A stretch of 64,000 bases of DNA from Lineus longissimus (GCF_910592395.1 NC_088317.1:14320001-14384000), one strand, 5' to 3'; positions 22,942-35,261 are shown, numbered from the stretch's first letter. The notes: a model not told the origin generated them from the sequence alone. Made by a program: numbers and translations.

Positions 22942-24693
22942 CTAAGCGTTGAAAGAACGAGATGCGAAACTCGAACTAAGTACTTTTGGGTTTAAACCGC
23001 AGCATCCAAAGATAACGGACTTGGCATCCTGGCGAAACTTTCGTCCTCCACCAAGAAAATAAATGTAAAAATTCACAGCGAAGTTCAGATGCCAGAGTTC
23101 CGCGCACAGCCACCATTCAAATGAGTATCGCGCCAACCAATATGGGTCGCTCAGGTTATAAACGGCCATCGTCTCGTAGATTCTCAGCGGGCATGAACAT
23201 ACGAGATACGCGAATGACGTCAGCAACAAAATGGCAGTTAAGTTACTTTCCTCAACCTTTTTCTTGTTGCTCGGCGGGTTCGATTCGAGTTTCAGTCTTT
23301 CCATGGCTGCGCGGCGGACTGCAAGTATGATGACGCAGTTGCATACAATAACGACGGCAAATGGAAGAATGGTCCCGAAAATGAGGAGCCCGATGTTGAG
23401 GAATGGTCCCAGCCAAGCGGCGTCTGGAATATGCCGGATAAGATTTCCATTAGGGGTATCCGGGACCCTGTATGTGAAAAACGTTTGCGAGTTACAGACC
23501 ATCATGATGACGAAAGTGACCGTGACCACCTTGGTTGCCCTTGACGCGGTGCAGATGGAGACGGCCTTCATGGGGAAGCTGACAGCAATTGCCCGGTCTA
23601 AACTCATCTCGGCGAGGAAAAGGCCCGACGTCATTCCAAACGCATTGCCGGAAAACTTCATAAAACTGAAAAAAATTATGAGATGGAGCGACATTTACGT
23701 AATGTTGAAGTCGTTAAAACACAACATGCATGAGTAGCTTACTGCTATTGTCTTCAAAACAACTTTTATATTGTCTTTAATCAAATGCTCATCTGATACG
23801 ATCGCAAATGTTTGCCAATGAACATCCATGTAAAGAACGGGTCGATTTTTCCATCCTGCCGCAGATGCGTTTCTTAAAAGTGCAACGTGTGTTGGTGCGA
23901 ATCCACCTCCTCTCAAACGGAACGACACATTTTCATTTTGATGTCAGCTTGTAATATATCAAGTTACGACTCCTCACACTACAGTCAGACAGTTCTTAAC
24001 ATGTCAAAGCAGCAACGGGAACTACAACCATGCAACGACACTAAACCAAAGTTTGCATGATATTTCGACAATTATCTGCAAGTACTGGTACTGAAGAAAG
24101 TAATAATCAGAGATTCATCAGTAACCACTCATAAATCACTCTTGTTTATTCTCGAGGGGAGGGGGTTAAGATACACGACGATACGTTTATACATAATTGT
24201 ATAAATGTTTGAACTTGATTTAAAGCAGGTACAATTTTTTAATAATTATTTTTGTCGTAGTTGTTATCAAGATCGCTCGGATTTTTGTCTCAAATTCCTT
24301 CAGATCTTCAAAGCATTTTCTAACGAACTTGCAATACAAAAATACGTAGTAGGAGTGTTTTACTTACCCTAGAAATAGGAAGTTCGCATAAAATCCCGGC
24401 ACAAGATTGTGAGCTACACACACCCTGTACATAGCATCTGTTATGAGGACACATGAATCCACGACAGCCAGACCAGACATGTAAACACAGGTACTTATCC
24501 TCCTGTTGTCTCTCATAGTGGTGACGAACAAGGACATCATATTTCCCAACACACCAAGTATCAAGGGTCCAAGGAACCACCACTTCAACAGAAAATCGGC
24601 ACCCGCTTGCAGCCAGGCATAAGATCTTTGGTCAAAGTTTTGGCCATTGGTCAATACGATTATGATTGAGGATGTCGTATTGTCAAATTCCAT
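22942..24693 (-). CDS. Class A (rhodopsin-like) orphan GPCR, paralogue B
   Basis: Two exons: 24368-24693 and 22942-23665, with a GTAAGT donor and a TTTTTTTCAG acceptor, phase 2 in TM3, exactly as in paralogue A. The product is 349 aa from the Met at 24693, with a short N-terminus carrying an NTT sequon. TM1 starts ADFLLKWWFLGPLILGVLGN. TM3 ends AEMSLDRAIAVSFP (DRA instead of DRY). TM6 has CSCP instead of CWxP. TM7 reads LWHLNFAVNFYIYFLGGGRK. The second exon is strongly similar to paralogue A through TM3, TM4 and TM7, while the N-terminus and C-tail differ. Same strand and same intron position show a tandem duplication. Both reading frames are intact. The ligand is unknown. Confidence 0.86.
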
Positions 24694-27600
24694 TTCAGTA
24701 TGAAAAAAGGGCCGAGAATACGTCTCGCTGACCTACCAGGAAAAGCATATATTCTAGTGGTCTAAGAGTCCGATAAGAGGTTACTTGTAATATTGACTGT
24801 GCTCAGCAGCCCTAAAAAAATTCTTGATTTTTTTCTTTCACAATGAACATTAATTTATGATTTCTCAAAAACCAACTATCTTTTCTCTGTGAAGTACCAC
24901 ACAACGGTGTATGTGGACACGCACGTCTCACTTATAACTGTCCTGAACGTAGATGTTTTGGATAACAGGGCAAATTTAATATTGGAAAGAATGTCTCTGC
25001 CGTCAAACTTCAGGTCATTAGTAAGGCTGGTAACACTGGTGACGATAAACTGTAAAATAAGGACAATGTTTTCTTTCGACGAAACCCCGCAAAAGGAAGC
25101 TCTGCTCATGGTGGGACTTGGCTTGTGGACACTTGCTTTGAACACGTTTGATCACTTTGTGTCAGTTTTTAGTGTACTGGCTCGGACTCCTATAGGACTC
25201 TGCAAAGTGCCCCCGAATTATCAACGGATTACTCACCTACGGACTGAGATTCCATTAGCAATATACGATTCAAATAGAACCCTCAAATTGTCCAGTGAGT
25301 GATCTTTCACTACGGGTTGAGAATCCACTAGCGAAATATATGAAGTTGCTTATCCAAAAGTAGCCCTCGAATCGTCCCCTTTTCCAACTACGGGTTGAGA
25401 ATCGTCTAGCGAAATATCTAGATTTGGACAATCCAAAAAGTGCTCTCGAGTCATCCACCTTTTATTCAACTGCGAGCCGAGATTCCTTGTACGATCAGAA
25501 ATAATATTTGACGATCCAAAGTATCCTCAAAGCATCCATTTATTCGAGTGCGGGATGAGGGTCCTTTATCAATTCCAGCGGAAAGTATCACCTCTGGTGT
25601 ATCCAATAAGATCCAGCAACTGTAAAGTACTGTTGCGTGTAGCACGGACCTCCACTTTATGACTACAGCCCGGCCACATGCAATTTCTTCGTATACGCTA
25701 TTAAAATAAATAGACGAAAACACACTCTCCGCCCCACGTCTTGCCCAAGTCCGGATATTAAAGTCGATGAACCCTTAGTTATAACGGAAGAGACAAGAAT
25801 ATTATTAGTCTTGTCCAATGACGGTAACCACCTCATTTTTGCAGGTGTTTTAATTTCGCGAATAATTTCAATTCGCGAAAATAAAATTCGCCGAAATAAA
25901 TATTTCTGTTCAAAAAACTGAAAGACATGCCGTAAGATTCTTTCACAGATATAAAATTTTAAAAGGCGTAAAAATGTGCAGTTGTCGTATAACAATGATT
26001 GCGAGTGATGCGTTAATCAATTAACTTAGGACACCACTGACCTTTGTCCTTCGTAGTTTGTCGTTTCTATGGGTTGCGAAACCTGCCTATTTTGAATGGC
26101 AAAACACAGCGACACCTCAAATCTTGAATATCGTAGCGGTATCGTGTGTTTAATCAAATGTGCACAAACCTCAACGAAGATCACGACCAATTCCAAAGCT
26201 TGCACGTTGTAGAATACCTGCATTGCGTATCCCGTGCGTCGCAATAACTACCGCTCCGTCTGCGAACGCTGATGTTTCTTTCAACAACCAGGTCAGAAGC
26301 TAGAAATGCGCTTCAGGCATGCCTCGAGGGCAAGTAACCACACGGCATTTCAACTCGATTATTGCGAGGTGCTCCTATTTCCTCGTTCAGTCCCATTATT
26401 TCTAATCATGTTGTTAGACAATGTATTTCACCATCGCAATCATTGCTGCTGCGTGAACTATCAGACCCGCATGGTTTCTGTTATGTCAAATAAGCGTTTT
26501 TCGATTTCTCGTTTTCTTTGTTGTTCTTCGCTTTCTCCACTGGCATTGGCAAGAAATCATTAGGTAATTGTGCTGGTGAAAATCATTAGCAATCGAGTCT
26601 TAGTTAATGAGGTCTCCACAGCATGACAATGGGAGTACCATTTACCAAGTAAACGTGTGCGATCAGGTGTCTGTATCAGGTAGTTTAGGGCCAGGGAGTG
26701 CACTTAACGTGGTCAGTTTAGTAGAACATGGCCTCCAATCAAGGTTCTATATAATTAGTTACTGGTTACAACAAGTTTGTCCCCAAAAGTCAGTTTTTGC
26801 CTTCCAGATTTTTGATTTGCCGCATAAATCACCCAACGTAAAATCTTGCTATGATTAAACGCGTGTTCATAGAATGGACATGAGGAGAACAGAGGTAGAA
26901 ATCATAAAGAGATATATGTAAAGGAAGGGACTGGGCTACAGTATAACAATTAAAGCTAGATTAACCCATCGGGCCCTTTGATTTGTTGAAGGTGAGATAA
27001 TGATGAATTTGGCTTAGTGAAGAACTTTCCCCACAATGCAAAGAAAAAAGATTAACTCGATGAAATAAAAAGTTCGCCCGAAATGGAGAGAAACAAAGTT
27101 CGAAATGGCTGGCACGCCGGCCAAAGATATCGGATGTCGCCAATTTTCGAGAAAAAAAACGATCCTTGCGGACTTTCCTTGCGGACAGAAAATTTAAGAT
27201 GATTGGCTCCAAACCTTTGCCGCGAAATTGACGAAAAGGATTGTCAATGAAAATCGACGGAAACCGGACAGACGATAAGATGGACTAAAATCCGGACTTA
27301 CATGACTTACACTAATCATCTAGTCTATTATATTTGACGATAACCATCTAGTCTTTTTGGGTTTAGGGGTTAAAAGCAAATATTTGAGAATTCCACCTCT
27401 TCTGTTTTTCTTTGGAGGGGAGGGGATACACACATGCATCCCTTGACTAGCCAACGCCTTTTGTCTTTCCACTTCCAATTTTATGATTGTTGATTTTTCC
27501 AAGAGAATTTTGTTGACTCTAAGCCTCACATTTTGGTATGGCGGATACCCAGGCCTAGAACAATTTGAGGGGAGGGGGGGCTTCTCACACTTGTTTTTAC

Positions 27601-27959
27601 AATTTCTGTTTTCAGTGAGGTTTCCAACACAACGAAGAACAACCTTGATGTACAAGCCTTTCAAAATACACACTGACTAAAACTGAGATCAATGGATTTA
27701 TTGTTATGAACTAATATTTCACCCTACAAAGGCCTGGTATATTGTTCCAACTCAAACAATCCGATTGGTCTTGATAATATTTGGATACCGATTCAAATTG
27801 TTAGTGAAATGACGGAAAGCTGCCATCAGCCTTTGTATTTTTCTCTTTGAGCTGTAGCATATAGCTGATATGATATTATGAACTAAATGTATTGTGACTG
27901 GCCAAACTGCTTACAGTAAGTGGCGATTATAAGGACAGTTAACTGTTTAATTACTCAAT
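24694..27959. other. Intergenic, no supported gene
   Basis: It holds the degenerate tandem repeat at 25237-25580 and an A/T-rich TTCGCGAAAATAAA motif cluster (25845-25910), probably another short DNA element. Several open frames of 70-140 codons lack domains or splice context. Confidence 0.35.
25237..25580. repeat. Degenerate ~78-bp tandem repeat
   Basis: About 4.5 units, each starting with a variant of CTACGGGTTGAGAATCC. Starts are at about 25237, 25310, 25388, 25470 and 25548 (spacing 73-82). Conserved pieces include AATCCAAAA and CTCGAATCGTCC. Much more diverged than the 92-bp repeat. Confidence 0.7.
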
Positions 27960-29043
27960 TCTTTTTACTCTCCGTACGTTCAATCACAACGATCTAATCC
28001 ACGGACAGGGACCCTCGTTCCACAGTACTCTCCGTATCCGTCTAGGCATATGGCCGTTCATATACTTCAAGCAGGAAAGCTTGCCATATTGCCACGATTG
28101 GACATGTGGCAACTAAACCAAACGAACTAAAGAAACACGGGTACACCCATCAGCGAGCCTCTCCGTCCGATTTTGAGTTGTTGTTACATGTAGTAGGGAA
28201 TAATAATTGCTAAACGTGAACGTGAAAAATGGTTCTTTCCATGATAGACGGTCAATGACGTAGATGATAGACGATAGAAGTACATGACATGAAGTTCGAT
28301 CGTCGATTGACCGTCATTGACTGTTCATCCAGTCATACAATGTATGTCTACACGTAACATGGGGGTTATATCGTCCTACCGTTCGTAGTTGAGAACGGTC
28401 TATCGACGGAATCTAATTACTGGTACGTGCGAAAAATGCTGGACGAATATTACGGCGGTGGGCGCAGAGTCCCAAGTTTATTTTAAAAAACAAGATCTTT
28501 CGGAATTACAAATCGTGATCGATGCATATTTTGTTTCGTCGTTCAAAGAGAGAATAGTGCATCTGTGATTAGGTTGTAACGTAAATTAACGGAACTATAT
28601 CAATGCACAAATCATGCACATTCCTGTTTTTTCTAGCCACTGTAAAAGCAGGCACCCGTCCGATCCACCATCATTGAAAAGATCGTCTACAGATAGCGAC
28701 ATGCAATTGAATGAAATGATAAAGTTTATCACGGAAGAAAACTGATGTTGGGTTAGGTTATACGCAATTGGATACATCCAGCATGTACGTTTTGGTGTCC
28801 ATTTGCTGCTATCAAAACATTTATCATTGCATATATGTACGAGGACAAACAACACGAATATTCGTATGCACGTTGTGCATGTCAATATCCACTACCATGC
28901 ATTTTCCTGTTCACTGTGTTCAGAGTGGTACATATACAACTCAGCAACACCAGAAAAACCTGACCAACGCCGTCCGATAGAGGCCGCCAGTGTAATCAGT
29001 CACGTGCCGCCATTGACGAATCAGCTCGCAGCAATCAATCACA

Positions 29044-29250
29044 ATGGCAGCCTCAACGAGACGCGGTATCCGTTTGAATTACGCTTTGTTATCTGATATA
29101 AAATTGCCGAATTACAAGAGAGAAAAACGAGTAGTCCATAATAACACCAGTCAAGAGTTTTATGATATCTCAAGGATCATATGGAATGCCTACATCAATT
29201 TCAAACCTGGATGCCAACAAGACCAACCTCCACCCCACCCCACCCCCAAG
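29044..29250 (+). CDS. Candidate first coding exon, unknown protein
   Basis: An ATG in good context (CACAATGG) lies below a CACGTG E-box and a GCCGCCATTG motif. It opens 69 codons ending at a plausible donor (CCCAAG then GTAGGA). The translation starts MAASTRRGIRLNYALLSDIK and includes EFYDISRIIWNAYINFKPG, then a Pro-rich end. Composition looks coding, but I recognise no family and found no convincing second exon. It lies wholly within the segment missing from copy 2, so it may be a captured gene start or a decayed exon. Confidence 0.35.
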
Positions 29251-30005
29251 GTAGGAGAGGCCAAGACCACAGTACACTCCCCACAAAATGCCCAACTTTT
29301 TTACATTAGACAATTAGATATAGGAAAGCTACCATCAGTAATAAACTTTGGGTGCAGGGAAACTGGACTCATGCAGTCATGATTAGCATGATCATCAAGT
29401 GAAAAATGAATTTTCAAACTTCATTTAAAATCTAGAGTGAAAAATTTAAATCTCAGTAGTATCAGAATGATGGTGTTTCACATTAGCATGAAACAAGCAC
29501 GATTTAAAACTAGGTATATTGCATAGATCAACCCCCCAAGCTCCCTAGTGACCCCCTCGCAATGACCAATTCAATTTTTTGCTGTCACATCATTAAAACC
29601 TCCAATTTCGGCATGCAAGTGGACAAAGAAAAAAATGTTCCAAAACACCAGAAGCAGTGTTATTATGACTCTAGATGGTATTGCCCTCTCGCGGATCTAT
29701 CGGCAACTAAAATATTATCGCTAGAAATGCCAGTTTTTGAGCCGTAAAAACGCCTCAAAGGCTTATTTTCCTGATTTTCCCTGTTAGAACTTCATCAATG
29801 CATGCAAAGCGGCGGTACAAAGGTGGACAAAGGATTTTTTTGACTAAATTCACTGAAATTTCGCACAGTATTAGCTAGACATTAGAGGAAACCAATGGGC
29901 TATCGGCAAAGTGCGTAATGCTCCCCACCGCCTGATTAACTCTGCTTTTGGAGATTGCCCTAAGCTAAGCGCACTACTGCGTTGATCGGCCGAGATGGTA
30001 ATTAG

Positions 30006-30017
30006 TGCGCATGCGCA
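30006..30017. promoter_or_regulatory. NRF1-like palindrome
   Basis: TGCGCATGCGCA is a perfect NRF1-type consensus and reads the same on both strands. It lies at the right end of the copy-1-specific segment. No transcript start can be assigned. Confidence 0.4.
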
Positions 30018-30478
30018 AGTTCGAGGTCGGGGATTTCTGGTATTGGTCGGATATTTATCGTCGGAATATTTGCATTTTCTTGTTGCATGTAATGATACAC
30101 ATTCACAATGCAAACTAACACATTGTGCGAGTTGGAAAAACCTATCGTTTTTCATCAAATCGACCGCAGGAGAAACTACCTAGCTATCTTCAGCAAAGTT
30201 GACGAGACGGCGCCGCGACAAGAGTAACGAGGCTACGCTCTGATTATTGTTAGCAGTCAGTACTATCTGCACGGTCATGTTTGTAGTATCCGCGCAATAT
30301 TAGCTGCCAGTTGCCCATGCGAGAAGACCATGGTGCCTTCCACAGTACTCTTATGTGGTGCTGGGACATTTTAAAGATCAATCCGGGTGTTTATCAATCA
30401 TCAAAACAAAAATATTTGTTGTTTTGATACATTTTGTTGTACGTTTTTCTATTTCAAAGTATCATGAGTTTTGCACTA

Positions 30479-30702
30479 CGGATTGACCATAGGCACCACA
30501 ATTTTGGATAGAACTTGAAGTCATAAGAGCTAATTGAAATCCTTCAAAATGAACTGAATGCCCATTAAAAACATGGGAGGCTGCTCCAGGAAAGCAAAGA
30601 ACAAACTCTCACCCTCGTAATTGGCATTCACTTCTTCCTGAAATAATTCTGATTTCAAGTTCTCGCATAAATGGTCGTGGTGCCTGTGGTCAGTCCTAAT
30701 CT
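30479..30702. mobile_element. MITE of the GGAYTGACCAYAGGCACCAC family
   Basis: Inverted ends GGATTGACCATAGGCACCAC (left) and GGACTGACCACAGGCACCAC (right complement), continuing imperfectly to AACTTGAA. The interior has AATGAACTGAATGCCCATT. Present in both duplication copies, so inserted before the duplication. It lies just upstream of the PAN gene and could form part of its 5' region. Confidence 0.7.
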
Positions 30703-30819
30703 AGATCTGGCTATTAGTACATTAAGCTTTTGTATCGTAGATCGATCGCGCCCATCAAGATAATGATATCATTGCGTGATAATGTGTCTATTCACTATTC
30801 ACATGGCGATTTCAATGAG

Positions 30820-32367
30820 CAACATTTTTCACCCAACCTTGGTACTTTCACTGCGGTGACACTGCTTCACTGCGGCGTAGCATGCTCTATATTTGCTGCA
30901 TGCCGCGTGTATCACCTCAATTCATGGGGAGTCTGCGGGCTCAGTTCAGTAACCGTCAGCTGGTACCCTTCAAAAGGAAGTGACAACCTTGGACACATAC
31001 GTCTCTGGCATAAAAAGGTAAAACGTTCTCGTAAATTTAAGCTAAAAGCGTCTATTCGATTTCCTTGTAAATTTTCAGATGATAGGGCAAATTTGCATTC
31101 TCTCTCCTAATTTTTTTTTGGTGCTCAAAGGTTAACCAAACCTTTTTACGGAATGCGATTCATTTTTCAGGATATAAGCTTTAGTATTTTACTAAAATGT
31201 ATGTTTGTAGCCTCAATACTCTACATGCAACGCACCAGAAAAGTACACTTTTGATATATTTGATGGTAAATATACGGTAGGTTGTAATGGGCATTTTTGC
31301 TCTCCATTTTTATTGTATTACAACTTTGGTTCTTTTTGTTTCGACAGGAAGGCTTTAAGCTATTACACAGCACGGACACCATCAATGTGAAAAAGCCGCA
31401 TTCTGTCACATCGACATACTATCACAGGGCGTTGGACGCCATTGTAGTATACAACGCACATGCCTCGTCGGATAAACAGTTCTTTGTATACAAGTTCAAG
31501 GGTGATAAATGGATTGTTAAAGACTTTAAGGTTTCATTTAAACACTTAGGTATGGATAATTTCACACCCTCATATTTCCACAAGTCCACATATCGGCGAT
31601 ACTTATACATTGCAGGCGAAATTGGCAGAAATATCGTATGTGTGTACGCAGTCAAGCCTTTCAAAAAACACGGGACTAATGAAATCGCACAACAAGACAA
31701 AACAATTATATCGGTATTTGACGAATTTGGAAACAATATAAGACATATCAACGGATTAAAGCAGGTAAAAGGTAATGACCGAAACCCAGATTGTTATCGC
31801 GTATTCGCTTGCAAGGACCAATTGGTTGAGCGCTGGATAGAACCTAAATTGCGACTAACTATCAAATTATACAGCGTGCATGAAGAAGGATTTTTACTGA
31901 TAAAAAAACTAATCAGGGAACTGTACGCTAGGAAATATCAGAACGAACATGCCCTGGGGTCTGATTCCTTGAATATATTTGGGTGCGAAGTTGACGGAAG
32001 TTTCTATATCTTCATACCGTGCCCAAAACCTGCCGTCTGGTATTTCAGCAGAGGGTCGCTTCAGCCCATGAAATTGCAGCTCCACGATGGATTTTACAAA
32101 TTAGATCTGCGCAAATTTCGAACAGGTCGTCACCTTTTCACACTTACACAACTAAACCTTGAGCTATTACTGAAATGTCTCAACTTTCGAGGATATCTAC
32201 GAAAGATTAGAAAGTATTCCCCTACCTACAGTGAAGAGACTGGTAGTGGCGGATTTCTCCTGAAATCACTGATCAACAAGTTTTATGTTTTCAGCAGCAA
32301 TGTGGGCAATCTGGTAGTATGGTGGAAGCCTCATGTCAAAATTGAAGTATTCCAAAGTACTTTATAA
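30820..32367 (+). CDS. PAN/apple-like protein with ~340-aa uncharacterised domain, copy 1
   Basis: Two coding exons are supported. A PAN-like exon ends at 31017 with a GTAAAA donor in phase 0; its start near 30820 is uncertain. The long terminal exon runs 31348-32367 after the acceptor TTTTTGTTTCGACAG and encodes 339 aa plus TAA. The first exon has the four-cysteine spacing of a PAN/apple core (HCGVACSIFAACR...WGVC) and ends LGHIRLWHKK. The long domain is rich in aromatic, Val and Ile strands (IVVYN, FFVYKFKGDKW, RYLYIAG, NIVCVYAVK, SFYIFIPCP, KFYVFSSN) spaced like beta-propeller blades, but no named family is recognised. A signal-peptide exon should lie upstream and was not found. PAN modules usually bind protein or carbohydrate outside the cell, so a secreted role is inferred. 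The open frame starting at 31297 includes intron sequence. Confidence 0.65.
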
Positions 32368-33023
32368 ATACTGTATCCCCCCTGTATATCCACCAAAGCT
32401 TAACATCACGGGACTTACGTTACGAAAACTAGGCCCAAAGAAGAAACGCGTCCCTGCTAAGAAATTTCCCTGAAACTCACTTTTAGCTGAAGTTGGAATA
32501 TTTTCCCAAATATCTCCTTTTAGAGTTTTGCCGAAGTCATTGTGTGAAAATGAGTGATACGAAAACGTGAAATAGCCTCAAGATTCTAACTTTATACCCG
32601 ATCGCGAGTTCGGCAATTTTACAGCAATCCAATTTACCTGAAAATGGTTTATTACCTACATGTATTTAAAAAAACAGATGTTGATCTCTTTGCATAATAG
32701 CAGCAGTGTATGACCGGGCATACACTACTGATAATAGGGAAGGATGCGTATGCACAGTGCTGCTTTGCAAGTGCCTAAGTCATTGATAGTATAGTCAACG
32801 AGAAATACAATTAAAGGCCGTATTGCCAAAGTCAAGCAAAGAAAGGACGATTTTATACTATTTGTATTTGTTTATTTATTTATCTCAAAAGCTGAACAAA
32901 ACTCTTAAGCAATTATTTTCAAATTGTCTATTCGCACGGAAGAATGACGGCTTTTAATGATCCACCTGATGATTTTTTTTCCGTGAAGGGATCCGGATTC
33001 ACAATATGGTCATGACACACGTA

Positions 33024-33172
33024 CAATAGAACCTCTCTATTAAGGACACCCTCGGCACTGACAACTAGAGAGAGGTGTCCTGAATACAGAGGTCACATTG
33101 GTTGGAAACAACCAATTCGGGACCCGAACTAGTGTCCTTAATAGAGGGCTGACCGCTAAGGAGGTTCCACTT
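33024..33172. mobile_element. MITE, TA target site, CTCTATTAAGGACACC family
   Basis: The left end CAATAGAACCTCTCTATTAA and right end TAAGGAGGTTCCACTT are inverted and flanked by TA on both sides. It contains AGTGTCCTTAATAGAGGG. An orthologous copy lies at 55245-55393. Non-coding. Confidence 0.75.
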
Positions 33173-33901
33173 TACTTGCCGCTAACGATGGATGTCTGTT
33201 AATCTCAGTCACTTCCGATCTTTCCTGCTATAGTATCATGAGGTAGGATTGTTGTGTGGCCGATACGGCGTTCAATAATCGTACATGTATCTTAACTGCA
33301 CTATCATCCAAGAGCATTGTATAGCTCGTGCGAAGTTCGCTTTAACAATAATGCACTTACACAACAAATATTTCTGACGAATGTTTCAAATTAGGACTCA
33401 CACGTAGTTGCAGAGTCTCTGACCGACGACATTCGGTGTTAACGCTCCGTGAAGAATGGAATATCAAGAAGCAGTTGATACCGTCTTCCGTCGGCAAAGG
33501 CGTTTAACTGACGGAGTTTTCTTGATAAAATTGTATATATGTTAAAAGTAGCTCATTGTGTTCTGGACACCCCGCCGATCCGACTGATATCGGGCATAAC
33601 TCGAACATGGCGGGGTCAACGGACAAAGAATTGACGACGAAGTGCTTGTTCGAATGGGTGCGTGGCAAGTGCCCCGAGTATACCCGTTTATTTTACATAA
33701 ACGAAGGGCCCAAACCCTGATTGGACAATTGGTAATAAACAACTCTAAGAACCTAGTTACATGGGTCATGGTGGAAGGTTCAGTGTCGTAACAGTAGACA
33801 ACATTCCCCAACGCATGGAGTTCGTCCTCAGATAACTGGTCTAAGGATGTTTCGTCCGTAGAATAATTTGTATAAAGTCACAAAGTCATCCTGCTAGTAA
33901 T

Positions 33902-34435
33902 ACAATACAATACAATACAATACAATTAAATATTTATAACGCGCCTTTCCAGGTCGCCCTGCTCAAAGCGCGGGAAAAAAAACTCCTACTAAATACCGTA
34001 GTGTTTTTTGAAAAGCCAGGATTTTAAAGCGGTCTTGAATGAATTGATGGTTGGGATTGATCTTATTTCAGATGGTAAATTATTCCAAAGTTTTGGGGCA
34101 GCCACGGAGAAGCTTCGGTCCCCATAACGTAATTTTGAGCGTGGGACAATGAGAAGCTCTGAGGAGGACGACCTGGTATGACGCGCTCTGGTCTGATTAT
34201 GCAGCAGACAAGACAGATATGCGGGCGCAACACCACATCTGGCCTTGAAGCAGGTCAAGAGAATTTTAAATTGAATCCTGCACTTGACTGGGAGCCAATG
34301 TAATTCCCGAAAAGTTGGCGTGATGTGGTCGCGCTTTTTAATGCCACATATCAGTCTTGCTGCTGAGTTTTGCACTTTCTGCATTGGTGCTGTAACATCA
34401 TCTGGGAGTCCATAGAGAAGACCATTGTTTGTAAT
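33902..34435 (-). mobile_element. CR1/L2-like non-LTR retrotransposon, 5'-truncated
   Basis: The minus strand encodes the C-terminal end of a LINE polymerase ORF: NNGLLYGLPDDV, QNSAARLICGIKK, ELHWLPVKCRIQFKILL, RYGDRSFSVAAPKLWNNLP, ending FKTALKSWLFKKHYGI at a stop at 33989. After the stop is a short 3' UTR with a GC hairpin (about 33939-33977) and a tail of TTGTA repeats (33902-33926). GTAAT flanks both sides (33897-33901 and 34431-34435). The empty site CTAGTAATAAATAC is seen in copy 2 at 56111-56124, so the insertion postdates the duplication. The reverse transcriptase core is missing and it cannot move by itself. Confidence 0.88.
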
Positions 34436-35261
34436 AAATACTATTAGAACAGGGATGGGTACGAGAACATAAAATGACACTATGGACAGTCATGGGGTGT
34501 ATTCGACTCCCCGTTTCTCCAGCGTTCCGGAACAGGCGATCACTTTCCCGAGTCTCGAACGGGTTAGTGCTGTAAGTCATAGCTACCCCACCGAAAACAC
34601 GGGAAAACCCGGCCGGCAAGTTATTTTCGTCAACAAACAAGGCGCGATAAAATCCATTTTTCCGTCTCACGTCTCGTCGACTATGTTAAAAATTTAATAA
34701 GTACAAGTGCATATTTACATTTTTAAGTTGTAGAGCGGGTTAAAGCTGTTCAATATATTGTTTTCTTGTTTAAATCTCACAAAAAATAACGTAAAAAGCA
34801 GACGAACTGTACTTGTCCGTCATCTTTGTTCTTGGTCCGTTCCCGCTGCACCAGCAGACGCGGTGTTTGGGATTTTGGAACAGGAACGGTTCCCAAACGT
34901 GTTCTCGCGTGTTCGACTCCTTTGAGAACACCGTTCTTGGTTCGGGAACGGGGAGTCGAATACACCCATGGTGAACGTGTATGCAGTTTAGGCTGTCTGG
35001 ATGTTCTAAGTTGTTATGATAAAAGTGGCTCATGGAGTTCGTCCTCGGATAACTGGTCTATCTTCGTTTTTTTCTGGACTGCTTAAACTCATTTGCAGGA
35101 ATCTGATGTCTAATTCTACTTCCAAATGCATCTATCAAAGCAATAGTCGTTTTGTCCTGTACAGCGTCGCCATTTCTATTGAGGGGCCTATAACTGAATA
35201 AGCGCAAACGATATAGTTTTTTAATTCGCCTGCGATGTATACATATGTTGGCATCATTCTC

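Larger units (their letters stand above)
28945..30046. mobile_element. Copy-1-specific 1.1-kb segment, possible TIR element
   Basis: Present here but absent from copy 2, where ACTCAG joins directly to TGGGATATTT at 52252-52270. The ends are weakly inverted: CAACACCAGAAAAACCTGAC on the left against CAATACCAGAAATCCCCGAC on the right complement. No clean target duplication is seen, so a deletion in copy 2 is possible. It contains a gene-start-like ORF (29044) and an NRF1-like palindrome (30006). Confidence 0.5.

Noticed and set aside
31422-31751. Minus-strand 109-codon frame (and 53632-53961)
   Set aside because: Antisense of the intact PAN-gene long exon.
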